A stretch of DNA of 58,516 nt from Lysobacter sp. Root916 (GTDB taxonomy: Bacteria > Pseudomonadota > Gammaproteobacteria > Xanthomonadales > Xanthomonadaceae). The stretch spans positions 1,098 through 59,613 of the forward strand of contig NZ_LMJF01000001.1 of NCBI RefSeq assembly GCF_001429785.1, read 5' to 3'. The translations under genes and the position numbers were made by a program. A model generated the notes under the pieces. That model ran no database searches. It was given only the letters and a program-made list of their open reading frames with translations, and was not told the origin of the DNA. Shown piece by piece: positions 17,854 through 29,533 of the stretch; the stretch's first letter is position 1; each line of letters begins with the position of its first letter.

Positions 17854-19518
17854 CTACGGCGCCCGCACCGATTCCATCGATACGCTGGGCAGATAACGCG
17901 GCGCTATGCGCGCGCGCGTGAGCTGCTCGAAGGCGTAACCGTAGCCGAGCAGCTTGGCCTCGCTCCATTTCGGTCCCAGAAAGGCCAGGCCCACCGGCAG
18001 GCCGCGGACGTCGCCCATCGGAACGGTCAGGCTGGGGTAGCCCGCGACCGCGGCCGCGCCGTAACCGGCGCCGCCGAAATGGTCGCCGTTGATCGGATCG
18101 ACCAGGAACGCCGGGCCGGTCGTCGGCGCGACCAGGGCGTCGAACTGGTGGCGTTTTAGCGTGGCGTCGATGCCTTGAGGGCCGGCCAGCCGTCGCGCTT
18201 TCGCCGCGGCCTGGCGATAAGCCGCATCGCTGAGCGGGCCCATCTTGGCGGCGCTTTCGAACAGTTCCTGGCCGAACAACGGCATCTCCTGCTCGGCGTG
18301 CGCGCGGTTATAGGCGATCAGCTCGTCCAGCGTGCGCACCGGCGCCTGGCTGTCGCGCAGATAGCGCTCCAGGCCGTCCTTGAACTCGTACAGCAGCACC
18401 TGGTACTCGGCCTCGTCCCACTGCCCGGCGGTGGGGATCTCGACTTCGATCACGGTGGCGCCGGCCTTGCGCAGGCTTGCGATCGCGCGCTCCAGCGCGG
18501 CGTTGAGCTCGGGTTGATAGCGTACGCCGGAGTTGTGCAGGAAACCGATGCGCGCGCCTTGCAAGGCGCCCGGATCGAGTGCGGCGCCGTAGTCGGCGAG
18601 GCGGTGCCCGTCGGCGCGGCGCGCGGCTTCGTCGCCGCCGGCGTCGGCCGCGGCCAGCGCGCTCAGCAGACGCGCCGCATCGGCGACGCTGCGCGCCATC
18701 GGGCCGGCGGTGTCCTGGCTGGCCGAGATCGGGATGATGCCGCTGCGGCTGATCAGGCCCACGGTCGGCTTCAGGCCGACCAGGCCGTTCATGGCCGAGG
18801 GGCACAGGATGCTGCCGTCGGTTTCGGTGCCCACGCCGACCGCGGCCAGGCTGGACGCGATCGCCACGCCGCTGCCGCTGCTGGAGCCGCAAGCCGTGCG
18901 ATCCAATGCATAGGGATTGCGGGTGAGCAGGCCGCGCCCGCTCCAACCCGAGCTCGAACGGCTGGAACGGAAGTTGGCCCATTCGCTGAGGTTGGTCTTG
19001 CCCAGGATCACCGCGCCGGCGGCGCGCAACGCGGCGACCAGCGGCGCGTCGGTCTTGGGCTTGTGCGCGGCCAGCGCCAGCGATCCGGCCGAGTTGGCCA
19101 TCGGCGTGGCATCGATGTTGTCCTTCAACAGCACCGGAATCCCGTGCAGCGGGCCGCGGAGTGTGCCGGCCTTGCGCTCGGCGTCGAGGCGATCGGCTTC
19201 GAGCAAGGCATCGGGATTGAGTTCGATCACCGCATTGAGCAGCGGGCCGTCGTCGTCGAGCGCGGCGATGCGGTCGAGGTAGGCCTGGGTCAGCTGGACG
19301 CTGCTAAGGCGGCCGTCGCGCAGGCGGGCGGCGAGATCGTCGAGCGTGGCTTCGACGACGCGGTGCGGGTCGGACAGCGCGTCGACCCGCGACGTGGCCG
19401 CCGAGGGTTCGCGCTTGGGCGCGGCGTCGTCGCTGCCGCGAGGGGCGCTCGCGCAGGCGGCCAGGGTCAATGCGAGTGCGAGCGCGGACAGTCGCGGCAC
19501 AAACGGCGTGGAGTGCAT
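17854..19518 (-). CDS. Lipoprotein amidase (amidase signature family)
   Basis: The 554-residue product hydrolyses an unidentified amide. A lipoprotein signal peptide ends at LAAC with Cys22, so it is probably anchored in an envelope membrane. The amidase signature domain spans roughly residues 50-540. The catalytic Ser-cisSer-Lys triad is K131 (GIPVLLKDN), a serine of CGSSSGSG near residue 212, and nucleophile S235 ([13 protein letters not shown]). The usual GGSSGG loop is altered to CGSSSG. Substrate cannot be told from sequence; periplasmic relatives act on peptide amides. The gene stands before a DUF2127 gene and typA, all on the minus strand. Confidence 0.9.
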   Translation of the reverse strand: MHSTPFVPRLSALALALTLAACASAPRGSDDAAPKREPSAATSRVDALSDPHRVVEATLDDLAARLRDGRLSSVQLTQAYLDRIAALDDDGPLLNAVIELNPDALLEADRLDAERKAGTLRGPLHGIPVLLKDNIDATPMANSAGSLALAAHKPKTDAPLVAALRAAGAVILGKTNLSEWANFRSSRSSSGWSGRGLLTRNPYALDRTACGSSSGSGVAIASSLAAVGVGTETDGSILCPSAMNGLVGLKPTVGLISRSGIIPISASQDTAGPMARSVADAARLLSALAAADAGGDEAARRADGHRLADYGAALDPGALQGARIGFLHNSGVRYQPELNAALERAIASLRKAGATVIEVEIPTAGQWDEAEYQVLLYEFKDGLERYLRDSQAPVRTLDELIAYNRAHAEQEMPLFGQELFESAAKMGPLSDAAYRQAAAKARRLAGPQGIDATLKRHQFDALVAPTTGPAFLVDPINGDHFGGAGYGAAAVAGYPSLTVPMGDVRGLPVGLAFLGPKWSEAKLLGYGYAFEQLTRARIAPRYLPSVSMESVRAP

Positions 19519-19584
19519 CGGGCTAGCCCCCTTTCGGACGGCTACGAGTATGCACGAGCGCCTCTGCGGCGCTACGCAGCCGCC

Positions 19585-20055
19585 TCAGTGGCGGCGTTTG
19601 AACAGGTCGCGGCCCAGCACCCAGACCACGATCAGATTGATCACCAGCACCGCGACCGCGACCCAGCCCGGGTGCTTGAACAAGGCGTAGAGATCGAAGG
19701 GCAGATAGGCGGCGGCGCCGATGCAGCCCAGCCACGAGGCCCAGGCCTTGGCGCGCCACAGGCCCCAGGCTTCGATCACGTGCAGCACGCCGTAGGCCAG
19801 CACCGCGAGCGCGGCCAGGTGCACCGAGTGCGGGCTGATCGCGTCGGCGAACTTGGCCAGTCCGCCGTGCTCGGGATTGAGGTGGAAGCGCGTGATCAGT
19901 TCGTGGATCCAGCGCTGCAGCGGCGCCGGACCCAGCAGTTCCAGCCCGCTCGCGGCGAGCAGGCCCAGCAGGCCCTTGGCCGCTTCGACCAGCGCGATCA
20001 CATGCAGGCCCGGGTGGGCCTGCGGTCGTGGATCGTAGTGAGCCTCGTCGCTCAC
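19585..20055 (-). CDS. DUF2127 family membrane protein
   Basis: The 156-residue product has a short polar N terminus and about four hydrophobic segments, with the family-like pattern GLHVIALVEAAKGLLGL at the start and AVLAYGVLHVIEAWGLWRAKAWA in the third segment. Function is unknown for the family. The start is GTG at 20055, 34 bp after the end of typA, with no clear Shine-Dalgarno; it may depend on typA translation. Confidence 0.8.
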   Translation of the reverse strand: MSDEAHYDPRPQAHPGLHVIALVEAAKGLLGLLAASGLELLGPAPLQRWIHELITRFHLNPEHGGLAKFADAISPHSVHLAALAVLAYGVLHVIEAWGLWRAKAWASWLGCIGAAAYLPFDLYALFKHPGWVAVAVLVINLIVVWVLGRDLFKRRH

Positions 20056-20089
20056 GCGATGCGCTTGCGTGCGCCGGCTTGGATCGCGA

Positions 20090-21919
<1,830 letters not shown>

Positions 21920-22107
21920 GCGGAGAGCGCCCTGGGTGTAGAGCGTGGAGGCCTGGAGAGAAGCCGATCATTATACCTGTCAAATGCGACGGCTGCCCGT
22001 TCAGCTGAACGGGGTGGGGTATCCTTGTGGATTGGCCCGGCCGTCGCCATGTCGGCGGCAGGTTTCCGGACCCGAACACCCCCTCCATCCACTCCCAGGA
22101 GACGGCT

Positions 22108-22602
<495 letters not shown>

Positions 22603-22624
22603 GCGGATCCTGAGCTAACCGGCC

Positions 22625-22645
22625 CCGCGGTCCGAGCGACCGCGG
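22625..22645 (+). terminator. Hairpin after ppiB
   Basis: CCGCGGTC and GACCGCGG form an 8-bp perfect stem with a 5-nt loop, 22 nt after the ppiB stop. No T tract follows, so termination is uncertain. Confidence 0.4.
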
Positions 22646-22681
22646 CGGCCGCGCCGGCCGCCCCTGCGGCGCGCCGGCCTC

Positions 22682-22753
22682 CTGTGGGAGCGGCGTAAGC
22701 CGCGATTCGACCGGCCCCGTGGCTGCGAATCGCGGCTTACGCCGCTCCCACAG
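22682..22753. repeat. Perfect 28-bp inverted repeat (extragenic palindrome)
   Basis: Arms at 22682-22709 and 22726-22753 are exact reverse complements (CTGTGGGAGCGGCGTAAGCC...), separated by 16 bp. A half-copy, CGGCTCACGCCGCTCCCACAG, lies at 55381-55401. This type of 'CTGTGGGAGCGGC' palindrome is widespread between genes in Pseudomonas and xanthomonads. The remaining gap up to 23017 holds only probable promoter sequence for the aminotransferase gene. Confidence 0.85.
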
Positions 22754-23017
22754 CATTTGCGGCGGGAGGCGGTCCCGTGCGGTCCCGACGGGGCCTGTTT
22801 GCCGAGCCCACGCGGTGCGCGTGCGGATCCGGCCCGTACCCGCGCCGACGCCGCGGACGCGGGTTTCGCGGTTCGCGCCGGCCGGCGCCGGGATGCCGCT
22901 GTGCTACCATTTTGCGGCTCGATTCCGGTGGTTCCGGACGCATTCGGACACCGTACGCAGCGCGTTCGCTCGCACACCTCCCCGCATCCGTCGTACACCA
23001 CCCCACGAGGTTTCACG

Positions 23018-24223
23018 ATGCCCCAGCTTGCCCGGCGCATCGGTCGCGCCAAGCCCAGCGCGATCATGCAAGTTGCCGAAAAGGCCAAGCGGCTCAAGTC
23101 CGAAGGCCGCGACATCATCAGCTTCTCCATCGGCGTCCCCAACTTCCTGCCCGGCGAGCACGTCTACGCCGCGGTGCGCGAGGCGCTGAGCAAGGACAGC
23201 GGCCAGTACGGCAGCAACCGCGGCGCCGACGTGCTGCTCGATGCCTTCCTCGAACACATCGGCAAGATCGGTCTGACCGGCTACGGCCGCGTCAACGTGG
23301 CCACCGGCATCGGCGCCAAGCACGTGATCTACAACATCGCCGAGGCGCTGTTGGACGAAGGCGACACCATCGTCTTCCCGACCCCGTACTGGACCAGCTA
23401 TCTCGACATCGCCGAGATCGTCAACGCCAAGATCGACCTGCTGCCGTGCCCGGCCGAGCAGGACTACAAGCTCACGCCCGCGCAGCTCGACGCCGCGCTG
23501 GCGCGCAAGCCCAAGGTGTTCCTGTTCAACAATCCGTCCAACCCGACCGGCATGGTCTACGGCAAGGACGAGATCGATGCGCTGGCCGATGTGCTGGTGA
23601 AGTATCCGGACACCTGGATCATCACCGACGACATCTACAACCGCATGGTGTTCGACGGCCTGGGCTATCACAACTTCGTGCACGCGCGCCCCGAGCTGCG
23701 CGACCGGGTGATCTTCCTGGACTCGCTGTCCAAGACCTACGGCATGCCGGGTTGGCGCGTGGGCTTCATGGCCGGTCCGGAGTCGGTGGCGCAGGCCCTG
23801 GCCACGATGAACTCCAACCACATCACCAACATCCCGGAGATGGTCACCGCGGCCGCGGTCGCCGCGCTGAACGGTCCGCAGGACATCCCGACCCAGAAGT
23901 GCGCCGAGTTCCAGGCCAAGCGCGATCAGGTCATGGCGGTGATGGATGCGATTCCGGGCGTGATCTGCCCGCGTCCGCAGGGTGCGTTCTACGTGTTCCC
24001 GGACATCAGCGTCGCCTACGGCAAAACCCATGCGCCTAGCGGCCAGAAGATCGGCAACGACATGGACTTTTGCAACGTGCTGCTGGAAACCAAGGGCGTG
24101 GCCTGCGTGCCGGGCTCGGCCTTCGGCGAACCGCGCGCGTTGCGCATCAGCTACACCTGTCCGACGCCGCAGCTGGCGCCGGGTCTGCAGCGCTTCCAGG
24201 AGTTCTTCGCCGAACTCGTCTGA
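23018..24223 (+). CDS. Class I pyridoxal-phosphate aminotransferase (aspartate aminotransferase type)
   Basis: The 401-residue product is a fold-type I aminotransferase. PLP is bound by K239 in SLSKTYGMPGWRVG, with N175 in NNPSNPTG, D205 and Y207 in TDDIYNRM, and R247. The sequence is closest to the Ib subgroup (AspC-like aspartate aminotransferases of thermophiles and rhizobia). The amino acid specificity is not provable from sequence. ATG 23018 follows CCACGAGGTTTCACG. A thioredoxin-like gene follows after 45 bp. Confidence 0.9.
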   Translation: MPQLARRIGRAKPSAIMQVAEKAKRLKSEGRDIISFSIGVPNFLPGEHVYAAVREALSKDSGQYGSNRGADVLLDAFLEHIGKIGLTGYGRVNVATGIGAKHVIYNIAEALLDEGDTIVFPTPYWTSYLDIAEIVNAKIDLLPCPAEQDYKLTPAQLDAALARKPKVFLFNNPSNPTGMVYGKDEIDALADVLVKYPDTWIITDDIYNRMVFDGLGYHNFVHARPELRDRVIFLDSLSKTYGMPGWRVGFMAGPESVAQALATMNSNHITNIPEMVTAAAVAALNGPQDIPTQKCAEFQAKRDQVMAVMDAIPGVICPRPQGAFYVFPDISVAYGKTHAPSGQKIGNDMDFCNVLLETKGVACVPGSAFGEPRALRISYTCPTPQLAPGLQRFQEFFAELV

Positions 24224-24268
24224 GTCCGGCGCGGAACCGTCAGCGGCGATCGGAGAAGGAATCTCGAC

Positions 24269-24658
24269 ATGCGCGTGGTCACCGTCCTGTGGATCGCCGG
24301 CGCGCTCGCGCTCGGCGTGGTCGGTTACAAGGCGCTCGGCGGCGACGTCGGCGCGATGCTCGGCATGGGGCCGGAACAACTGCACCCGGACGACCCGCGC
24401 CAGCTCACCGGCGACACCAAGATCGTGATGCTGGCGGCGGAATGGTGCGGCTACTGCCGCAAGCAGCAACAAGATTTCGAGCAGGCGAACGTGCGGTATC
24501 GCGTGCTCGACGTCGACACACCGGAAGGCGAGCGCGCGGCGCGCGCGCTCGGCTCGCGCGGCGTGCCGGTGACCGTGATCGGGCAGAACGTGATCCACGG
24601 TTACCAGACCGACGCGCTCAAGGAAAAACTGACCCCTCTGGGTTACTCCATCTACTGA
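24269..24658 (+). CDS. Membrane-anchored thioredoxin/glutaredoxin-like protein
   Basis: The 129-residue product has an N-terminal hydrophobic segment (residues 4-22, membrane anchor or uncleaved signal) and a thioredoxin-fold domain with the redox motif EWCGYC (C60, C63) and the cis-proline site RGVPVTV. Glutaredoxin-like features (GYQTDALKEKL end) suggest a one-domain thiol reductant or oxidant in the periplasm. It starts with a good site (GGAGAAGGAATCTCGAC) and sits between the aminotransferase and mdh, possibly co-transcribed. Confidence 0.85.
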   Translation: MRVVTVLWIAGALALGVVGYKALGGDVGAMLGMGPEQLHPDDPRQLTGDTKIVMLAAEWCGYCRKQQQDFEQANVRYRVLDVDTPEGERAARALGSRGVPVTVIGQNVIHGYQTDALKEKLTPLGYSIY

Positions 24659-24702
24659 AGCGGGCCCGCCCGCACCTCACTCCAGCGTAAGGAACCACCC
24701 CC

Positions 24703-25689
24703 ATGAAGAATCCCGTCCGCGTTGCCGTCACCGGTGCTGCCGGCCAGATCGGCTACTCGCTGCTGTTCCGCATCGCCTCCGGCGAAATGCTGGGCAAGGA
24801 CCAGCCCGTGATCCTGCAGTTGCTGGAGCTGCCGCTGGACAAGGCCCAGGCCGCGCTCAAGGGCGTGATGATGGAGCTGGAGGACTGCGCGTTCCCGCTG
24901 CTGGCCGGCATGGTCGGCACCGACGACGCCGAGGTCGCGTTCAAGGACGCCGACATCGCCCTGCTGGTCGGCGCGCGTCCGCGCGGCCCGGGCATGGAGC
25001 GCAAGGACCTGCTGCTGGAGAACGCCAAGATCTTCACCGCCCAGGGCGCCGCGCTGAACAAGGTCGCTTCGCGCAACGTCAAGGTGCTGGTGGTCGGCAA
25101 TCCGGCCAACACCAACGCCTACATCGCCATGAAGTCGGCGCCGGATCTGCCGGCCAAGAACTTCACCGCCATGCTGCGCCTGGACCACAACCGCGCGCTG
25201 AGCCAGCTCGCCGCCAAGGCCGGCGTCGCCGTGGGCGACATCGAGAACCTGATCGTGTGGGGCAACCACAGCCCGACCATGTACCCGGACTACCGCTTCG
25301 CCACCGTCAACGGCCAGTCGCTGAAGGACAAGATCAACGACGCCGACTGGAACGCCAACACCTTCATCCCGCAGGTCGGCAAGCGCGGCGCCGCGATCAT
25401 CGAGGCGCGCGGTCTGTCCTCGGCCGCCTCGGCCGCCAACGCCGCCATCGACCACATCCGCGACTGGGTGCTGGGCAGCAACGGCAAGTGGGTCACCATG
25501 GGCGTGCCCTCGGACGGCAGCTACGGCATCCCGGAGACGGTGATGTACGGCGTGCCGGTGATCACCGCCAACGGCGAGTACACCCGCGTCGAGGGCCTGG
25601 AAGTCGACGCCTTCAGCCGCGCCGCGATGGACAAGACCCTGGCCGAGCTCGAGGAAGAGCGCGCAGGCGTCGCCCACCTGCTGGGCTGA
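24703..25689 (+). CDS. mdh: Malate dehydrogenase
   Basis: The 328-residue cytosolic enzyme oxidises malate to oxaloacetate with NAD in the citric acid cycle. It is of the longer, eukaryote-cytosol-like type. The NAD-binding loop is [18 protein letters not shown], substrate arginines lie in [12 protein letters not shown] (R92, R98), and the catalytic pair is D161 with H189 ([12 protein letters not shown]). The start follows GTAAGGAACCACCCCC. A clear terminator follows. Confidence 0.96.
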   Translation: MKNPVRVAVTGAAGQIGYSLLFRIASGEMLGKDQPVILQLLELPLDKAQAALKGVMMELEDCAFPLLAGMVGTDDAEVAFKDADIALLVGARPRGPGMERKDLLLENAKIFTAQGAALNKVASRNVKVLVVGNPANTNAYIAMKSAPDLPAKNFTAMLRLDHNRALSQLAAKAGVAVGDIENLIVWGNHSPTMYPDYRFATVNGQSLKDKINDADWNANTFIPQVGKRGAAIIEARGLSSAASAANAAIDHIRDWVLGSNGKWVTMGVPSDGSYGIPETVMYGVPVITANGEYTRVEGLEVDAFSRAAMDKTLAELEEERAGVAHLLG

Positions 25690-25718
25690 TCCGCCGCGTC
25701 ATCACTGCGAAACGAACG

Positions 25719-25745
25719 GGGCGGCTTCGGCCGCCCTGTTTTTTT
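25719..25745 (+). terminator. Intrinsic terminator of mdh
   Basis: A 7-bp stem GGGCGGC / GCCGCCC closed by a TTCG tetraloop is followed by TG and a run of seven T. A textbook terminator 29 nt after the stop. Confidence 0.95.
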
Positions 25746-25822
25746 GTGCGGCGCAAAGTCCGTCCGCGCGCACGCCGTGTAGGATCGGTCTGCGCCGCGC
25801 CGGCGCGCCGAACCACGCCACG

Positions 25823-26488
25823 ATGGATCAGGGCCCGTACCTGCTGATCGCCGACGACCACCCGATGTTCCGGGCGGCGCTGCGGCATGCCTTGGTCGAG
25901 ATCGCGCCCGGCGCGCGAATCAGCGAAGTCGCCAGCCGCAGCGCCCTGGAAACCGCGGTCGCCGACGGCACGCCCTACGACCTGGCGATGCTGGACCTGA
26001 CCATGCCCGGCGCGATGGGCTTCTCCTCGCTGGTCTACCTGCGCGGCGAGCGGCCCGAGCTGCCGGTGTTGATCGTCTCCTCCGACGACCATCCGCGCAC
26101 GATCCGGCGCGCCCAACAGTTCGGCGCCGCCGGTTTCGTGCCCAAGTCGGCGCCGGCCGAGGCCTTGGGCGAGGCGGTGACCGCGGTGCTCGCCGGTGGC
26201 CTGTGGTTTCCGCCGCAGCAGGCCGAACGCAACGAGGCCGACGCGCAACTCGCGCAGCGCCTGGCCCAGCTCACGCCGCAGCAGTTGCGCGTGCTGATGC
26301 GCATGGCCGACGGTCTGCTCAACAAGCAGATCGCGCACGAACTGTCGCTGGCCGAGAACACGGTCAAGATCCACGTCACCGCCGTGCTGCGCAAACTCGG
26401 CTGCCACTCGCGCACGCAGGCGGCGGTGCTGGTGAAGGCGCTGGCGCTGGACGGTGAAGGCGCGGGTGAGGACGATGCTGGCGGCTGA
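25823..26488 (+). CDS. LuxR/NarL-family response regulator
   Basis: The 221-residue product has a receiver domain (residues 5-125; acidic D11/D12, phospho-acceptor D58 in MLDLTMPG, K108 in VPKSAP) and a C-terminal LuxR-type helix-turn-helix (about 148-210; LTPQQLRVLMRMADGLLNKQIAHELSL split by the recognition helix NTVKIHVTAVLRKL). It faces the hybrid histidine kinase gene across a repeat block, which makes the two a likely pair. ErdR/CrbR-type regulators of acetate and propionate use have the same build, so control of the nearby transport and prp genes is a reasonable inference. Confidence 0.92.
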   Translation: MDQGPYLLIADDHPMFRAALRHALVEIAPGARISEVASRSALETAVADGTPYDLAMLDLTMPGAMGFSSLVYLRGERPELPVLIVSSDDHPRTIRRAQQFGAAGFVPKSAPAEALGEAVTAVLAGGLWFPPQQAERNEADAQLAQRLAQLTPQQLRVLMRMADGLLNKQIAHELSLAENTVKIHVTAVLRKLGCHSRTQAAVLVKALALDGEGAGEDDAGG

Positions 26489-26502
26489 TCGGAACGTCTA
26501 GA

Positions 26503-26821
26503 AGCAAATCCCCCTCAGTCCCCCTTTTTCAAAGGGGGAGGTCCGACACGCGGCGACGCAGGCCGCTGGTCTTCCCCTTCAGCAAAGGGGGAGGTCCGAC
26601 ACGCGGCGGCGAAGGCCGCTGGTCTTCCCCTTCAGCAAAGGGGGAGGTCCGACACGCGGCGGCGAAGGCCGCTGGTTTCCTCCTTCAGCAAAGGGGGAGG
26701 TTCTACACCCAGCGACGAAGGCCGCTGGTCTTCCCCCTCCAGCAAAGGGGCGGTTCTGCACCCAGCGACGCAGGCCGCTGGTCTTCCCCCTTTGAAAAAG
26801 GGGGACTGAGGGGGATTTGCT
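26503..26821. repeat. 53-bp tandem repeats flanked by a 37-bp perfect inverted repeat
   Basis: Five phased copies of a 53-bp unit (GGTCCGACACGCGGC... and variants, starting at 26540, 26593, 26646, 26699 and 26752) lie between exact 37-bp inverted arms at 26503-26539 and 26785-26821. Each arm itself holds a hairpin (CCCCCTTT / AAAGGGGG). The block fills the space between the convergent response regulator and histidine kinase genes and may end transcription from both sides. Arm-like sequences recur at 40145, 40266, 55313 and 55423. Confidence 0.9.
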
Positions 26822-26833
26822 CTTGCTCTTCCC

Positions 26834-29461
26834 TCACCCCAACGCGCGCATCATCAGCGCGCGCAAGGCCGCCGGCCGCAGCGGCTTGGGCAGGAAGCTC
26901 CAGCCCAGTTCCTCCGCGCGCTGGCGCAACGATGCGTCGATGTCGGCCGACATCAGGATCACCGGCGGCAGGCCCTGCCAGGCGCGCTGCAGGCGCGGCG
27001 CCAGGGCCAAGCCGGTGTCTTCGCCCAGGCGATAGTCGAGCAGCAGCAGGTCCGGCATCGGCGATATCCGCGCCTGCATCTCCGCATCGGCGGCCGAGCC
27101 GGCCGCCGTGGTCGCGCAGCCCCAGTCGGCGAGCAGGCGGGTGGCGGCGTCGCGCGAGGCCGCATCGTCGTCGATCACCCAGACCCGGCGCCCGCTGAGG
27201 GGCGCCTCGTCCGTGGACGTCGCATCGATTTTCGCGGCGATCAACGCGGCGCCGTCGCCGTACGGCAGCTCCACCGAGAACACGCTGCCGCGCCCTGGCC
27301 AGGAGCGCACCCGCACCGGATGCTCGAGCAGCAGCGCGATCCGGCGCACGATCGCCAGGCCCAGGCCGGCGCCGCGCGCGGGCGCGTCGATGCCGCTGTC
27401 CAGGCGCTGGAACTCCTCGAAGATGGCCTCGAGCTTGTGCTCGGGGATGCCGGTGCCGCTGTCCCAGACCTCCACCCGCACGCCGCCGGCGGTGCGGCGC
27501 GCGCCGAGCACGACGCGGCCGCCGCGTGGGGTGAACTGCAGCGCGTTGGACACGAAGTTCTGCACGATCCGGCGCAGCAAGGCTTCATCGCTGTCGACGA
27601 CGGCGCGGCTGGCGATCACGTGCAGGCGCAGCCCGCGCGCCTGCGCCAGGATCCGGAACGGCCCCTCGATGGCCGCGAACAAGCGCGCCAGCGGGAACGC
27701 GCCGCGGCGTACCTGCAGCGCGCCCGACTCCAGGCGCGCGATATCCAGCAGGCTGGCCAGGATGTCGTCCTGCGCCGACAGCGCGGCGTCGATGTGCTCG
27801 ACCAGTTCCACGCCTTCGCCGTCGACGCGCCGGCGCAGCGAGGACAAGTACATGCGCGCTGCGTTCAAGGGCTGCAGCAGGTCGTGCACGGCGGCGGCGA
27901 CGAAGCGGGTCTTGGAACGGTTGGCGCGCTCGGCCTCGCCCTTGGCCTCGCGCAGGTCGCCGGTGCGTTCCTCGATGCGCCGCTCCAGGCTGTCGGCGAG
28001 GGTGCGTAGGTCGCGCGCGGCCTGCTTGTAGGCGGTGATGTCGGCATAGCTGGTGACGAAGCCGCCGTCGGGCATGGGATTGCCGCGGATCTCGATCACG
28101 GTGCCGTCGCCGCGCTCGCGTTCGTGCAGATAAGGCTGGGCGCGTTGCAGGTGGTCGAGGCGGCGCTTGATCGCCTCTTCCGGATCGTCGCCGAGCAGGC
28201 CGCGGCGCGCGTTGTAACGGATCAGGTCCTCGATCGGGCGCCCGACCTGGAGCAGCTCCGGCGGGTAGCGGAACAGTTCGGCGTAGCGCTGGTTCCAGGC
28301 CACCAAGCGCAGCTGCGCGTCGACCACGCTCACGCCCTGCGGCAAGTGCTCCAGGCTCTGGCCTTCGCCGGTGCTGGCGCGGTGCGCGGCCTGGACCACG
28401 CCGTCCTGGGCGGTGCGCAGCGCCTGCGCGTGCTGCTCGACCATCTGCTCCAGTTCCTGGCGGCTGCGCAGGCGCAGGCGCGCGATGCGGTGGCGCTGCC
28501 ACAGCAGCAGCGCCAGCGACACCAACAGCAGCCAGGCGCCGGCGGCCATCGCGCGCGCGACCCAGGCCGCGCGCACGCTGGGGCCGGTGTCGCGCAGCAG
28601 GTGCAGGGTCCAGCCTTCGCGCGCCAGGCGCAGCGATTGCCAGACCAGATCGCGACGGCCGCCGAACTCGCGCACGCGCACCACGCGCGCGTCGACGTCC
28701 AGCGTGCGCTGCTGCGCGATCGAGACCGGTCGCAGCGATTGGCCGCGGTACTGCTGGGTGCGTTGCAACTGCGCGCGCTGCGCTGGCTGCAGCGGCGCGA
28801 GCATGCGGTAGCGCCACTCCGGGCGGCCGGTCAGGAACACGATGCCGTTGGCGTCGCTGAGCAGTATCAGATCGCCGCGCTCGCTCCAGTCGGACTGGAT
28901 GTCGTCCAGCACCACCTTCACCGCCACCGCGCCGATCGCGCGGCCCTGCGGATCGCGCACCGCGCGCGCGATGAAATGGCCCGGGCGCTGGGTGGTCACG
29001 CCGATCGCGTAGAACTCGCCGCTGCCGCGCGCCATCGCCTGCTGGAAGTAGGGGCGGAACGCGTAGGAGTGACCGACGTTGCTGCTGGGCAGGGTCCAAT
29101 TGCTGGCAGCGATGCCGATGCCGTTGCGGTCGATCAGGGTCAGGGTGCTGGTGCGATTGGCGAAGTTGAGCTGGACCAAGCGTTCGTTGGCGCGCTGGCG
29201 CTGGACCTGGTCCTGCGGGTCCAGCAGGGTCGCTTTGAGCTGCGGATCCAGCGACAGCACCGCCGGCATGATGCGATAGCGATCGATGTGCTGTTCCAGC
29301 GCCTGCGCGCGCGGCACCAGCACGGCGCGCGCTTCGCTGGCCTGGGCCTGCAGCGCCCGCGCATAGGCGATGCGCCCGGCGATCAGCATCGACAGCAGCA
29401 TGCCGGCCAGGATCAGGGCGATCCACAGCACGGTGTGCAACTGGCGGCGACGCGGGATCAC
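26834..29461 (-). CDS. Hybrid sensor histidine kinase (double-Cache, PAS, kinase, receiver)
   Basis: The 875-residue membrane protein has TM1 (about 11-30), a periplasmic Cache-like sensor of roughly 260 residues of the DctB type, TM2 (303-321), a PAS domain (about 370-475), a short coiled coil, a HisKA domain with H526 in AAVHDLLQPLNAA, an ATPase domain (G boxes DSGTGIPE and GAGLGLAIVRR) and a C-terminal receiver with phospho-acceptor D809 (LLLLDYRLGED). The start is GTG at 29461; no better one is seen. It is the last gene of the probable kgtP-dctA-porin-kinase operon and faces its likely partner regulator, so dicarboxylates or related acids are likely signals. Confidence 0.92.
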   Translation of the reverse strand: MIPRRRQLHTVLWIALILAGMLLSMLIAGRIAYARALQAQASEARAVLVPRAQALEQHIDRYRIMPAVLSLDPQLKATLLDPQDQVQRQRANERLVQLNFANRTSTLTLIDRNGIGIAASNWTLPSSNVGHSYAFRPYFQQAMARGSGEFYAIGVTTQRPGHFIARAVRDPQGRAIGAVAVKVVLDDIQSDWSERGDLILLSDANGIVFLTGRPEWRYRMLAPLQPAQRAQLQRTQQYRGQSLRPVSIAQQRTLDVDARVVRVREFGGRRDLVWQSLRLAREGWTLHLLRDTGPSVRAAWVARAMAAGAWLLLVSLALLLWQRHRIARLRLRSRQELEQMVEQHAQALRTAQDGVVQAAHRASTGEGQSLEHLPQGVSVVDAQLRLVAWNQRYAELFRYPPELLQVGRPIEDLIRYNARRGLLGDDPEEAIKRRLDHLQRAQPYLHERERGDGTVIEIRGNPMPDGGFVTSYADITAYKQAARDLRTLADSLERRIEERTGDLREAKGEAERANRSKTRFVAAAVHDLLQPLNAARMYLSSLRRRVDGEGVELVEHIDAALSAQDDILASLLDIARLESGALQVRRGAFPLARLFAAIEGPFRILAQARGLRLHVIASRAVVDSDEALLRRIVQNFVSNALQFTPRGGRVVLGARRTAGGVRVEVWDSGTGIPEHKLEAIFEEFQRLDSGIDAPARGAGLGLAIVRRIALLLEHPVRVRSWPGRGSVFSVELPYGDGAALIAAKIDATSTDEAPLSGRRVWVIDDDAASRDAATRLLADWGCATTAAGSAADAEMQARISPMPDLLLLDYRLGEDTGLALAPRLQRAWQGLPPVILMSADIDASLRQRAEELGWSFLPKPLRPAALRALMMRALG

Positions 29462-29485
29462 GGTCGGGGTCGGTGGGTGGCGGGC

Positions 29486-29500
29486 CTAGGCCAAGACTAG
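29486..29500. promoter_or_regulatory. CTAG-rich near-palindrome before the kinase gene
   Basis: CTAGGCCAAGACTAG lies 25 nt upstream of the kinase GTG. Its first ten bases match the prpE-upstream site CTAGACCAAG at nine positions. Proposed as an operator; this rests on sequence similarity alone. Confidence 0.35.
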
Positions 29501-29533
29501 CGGCTCTGCGCGCGGCGCGCCCAGGCCTGGCGC

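Noticed and set aside
26540-26800. CRISPR array
   Set aside because: The 53-bp units are contiguous and similar over their full length, with no unique spacers, and no cas genes are nearby.
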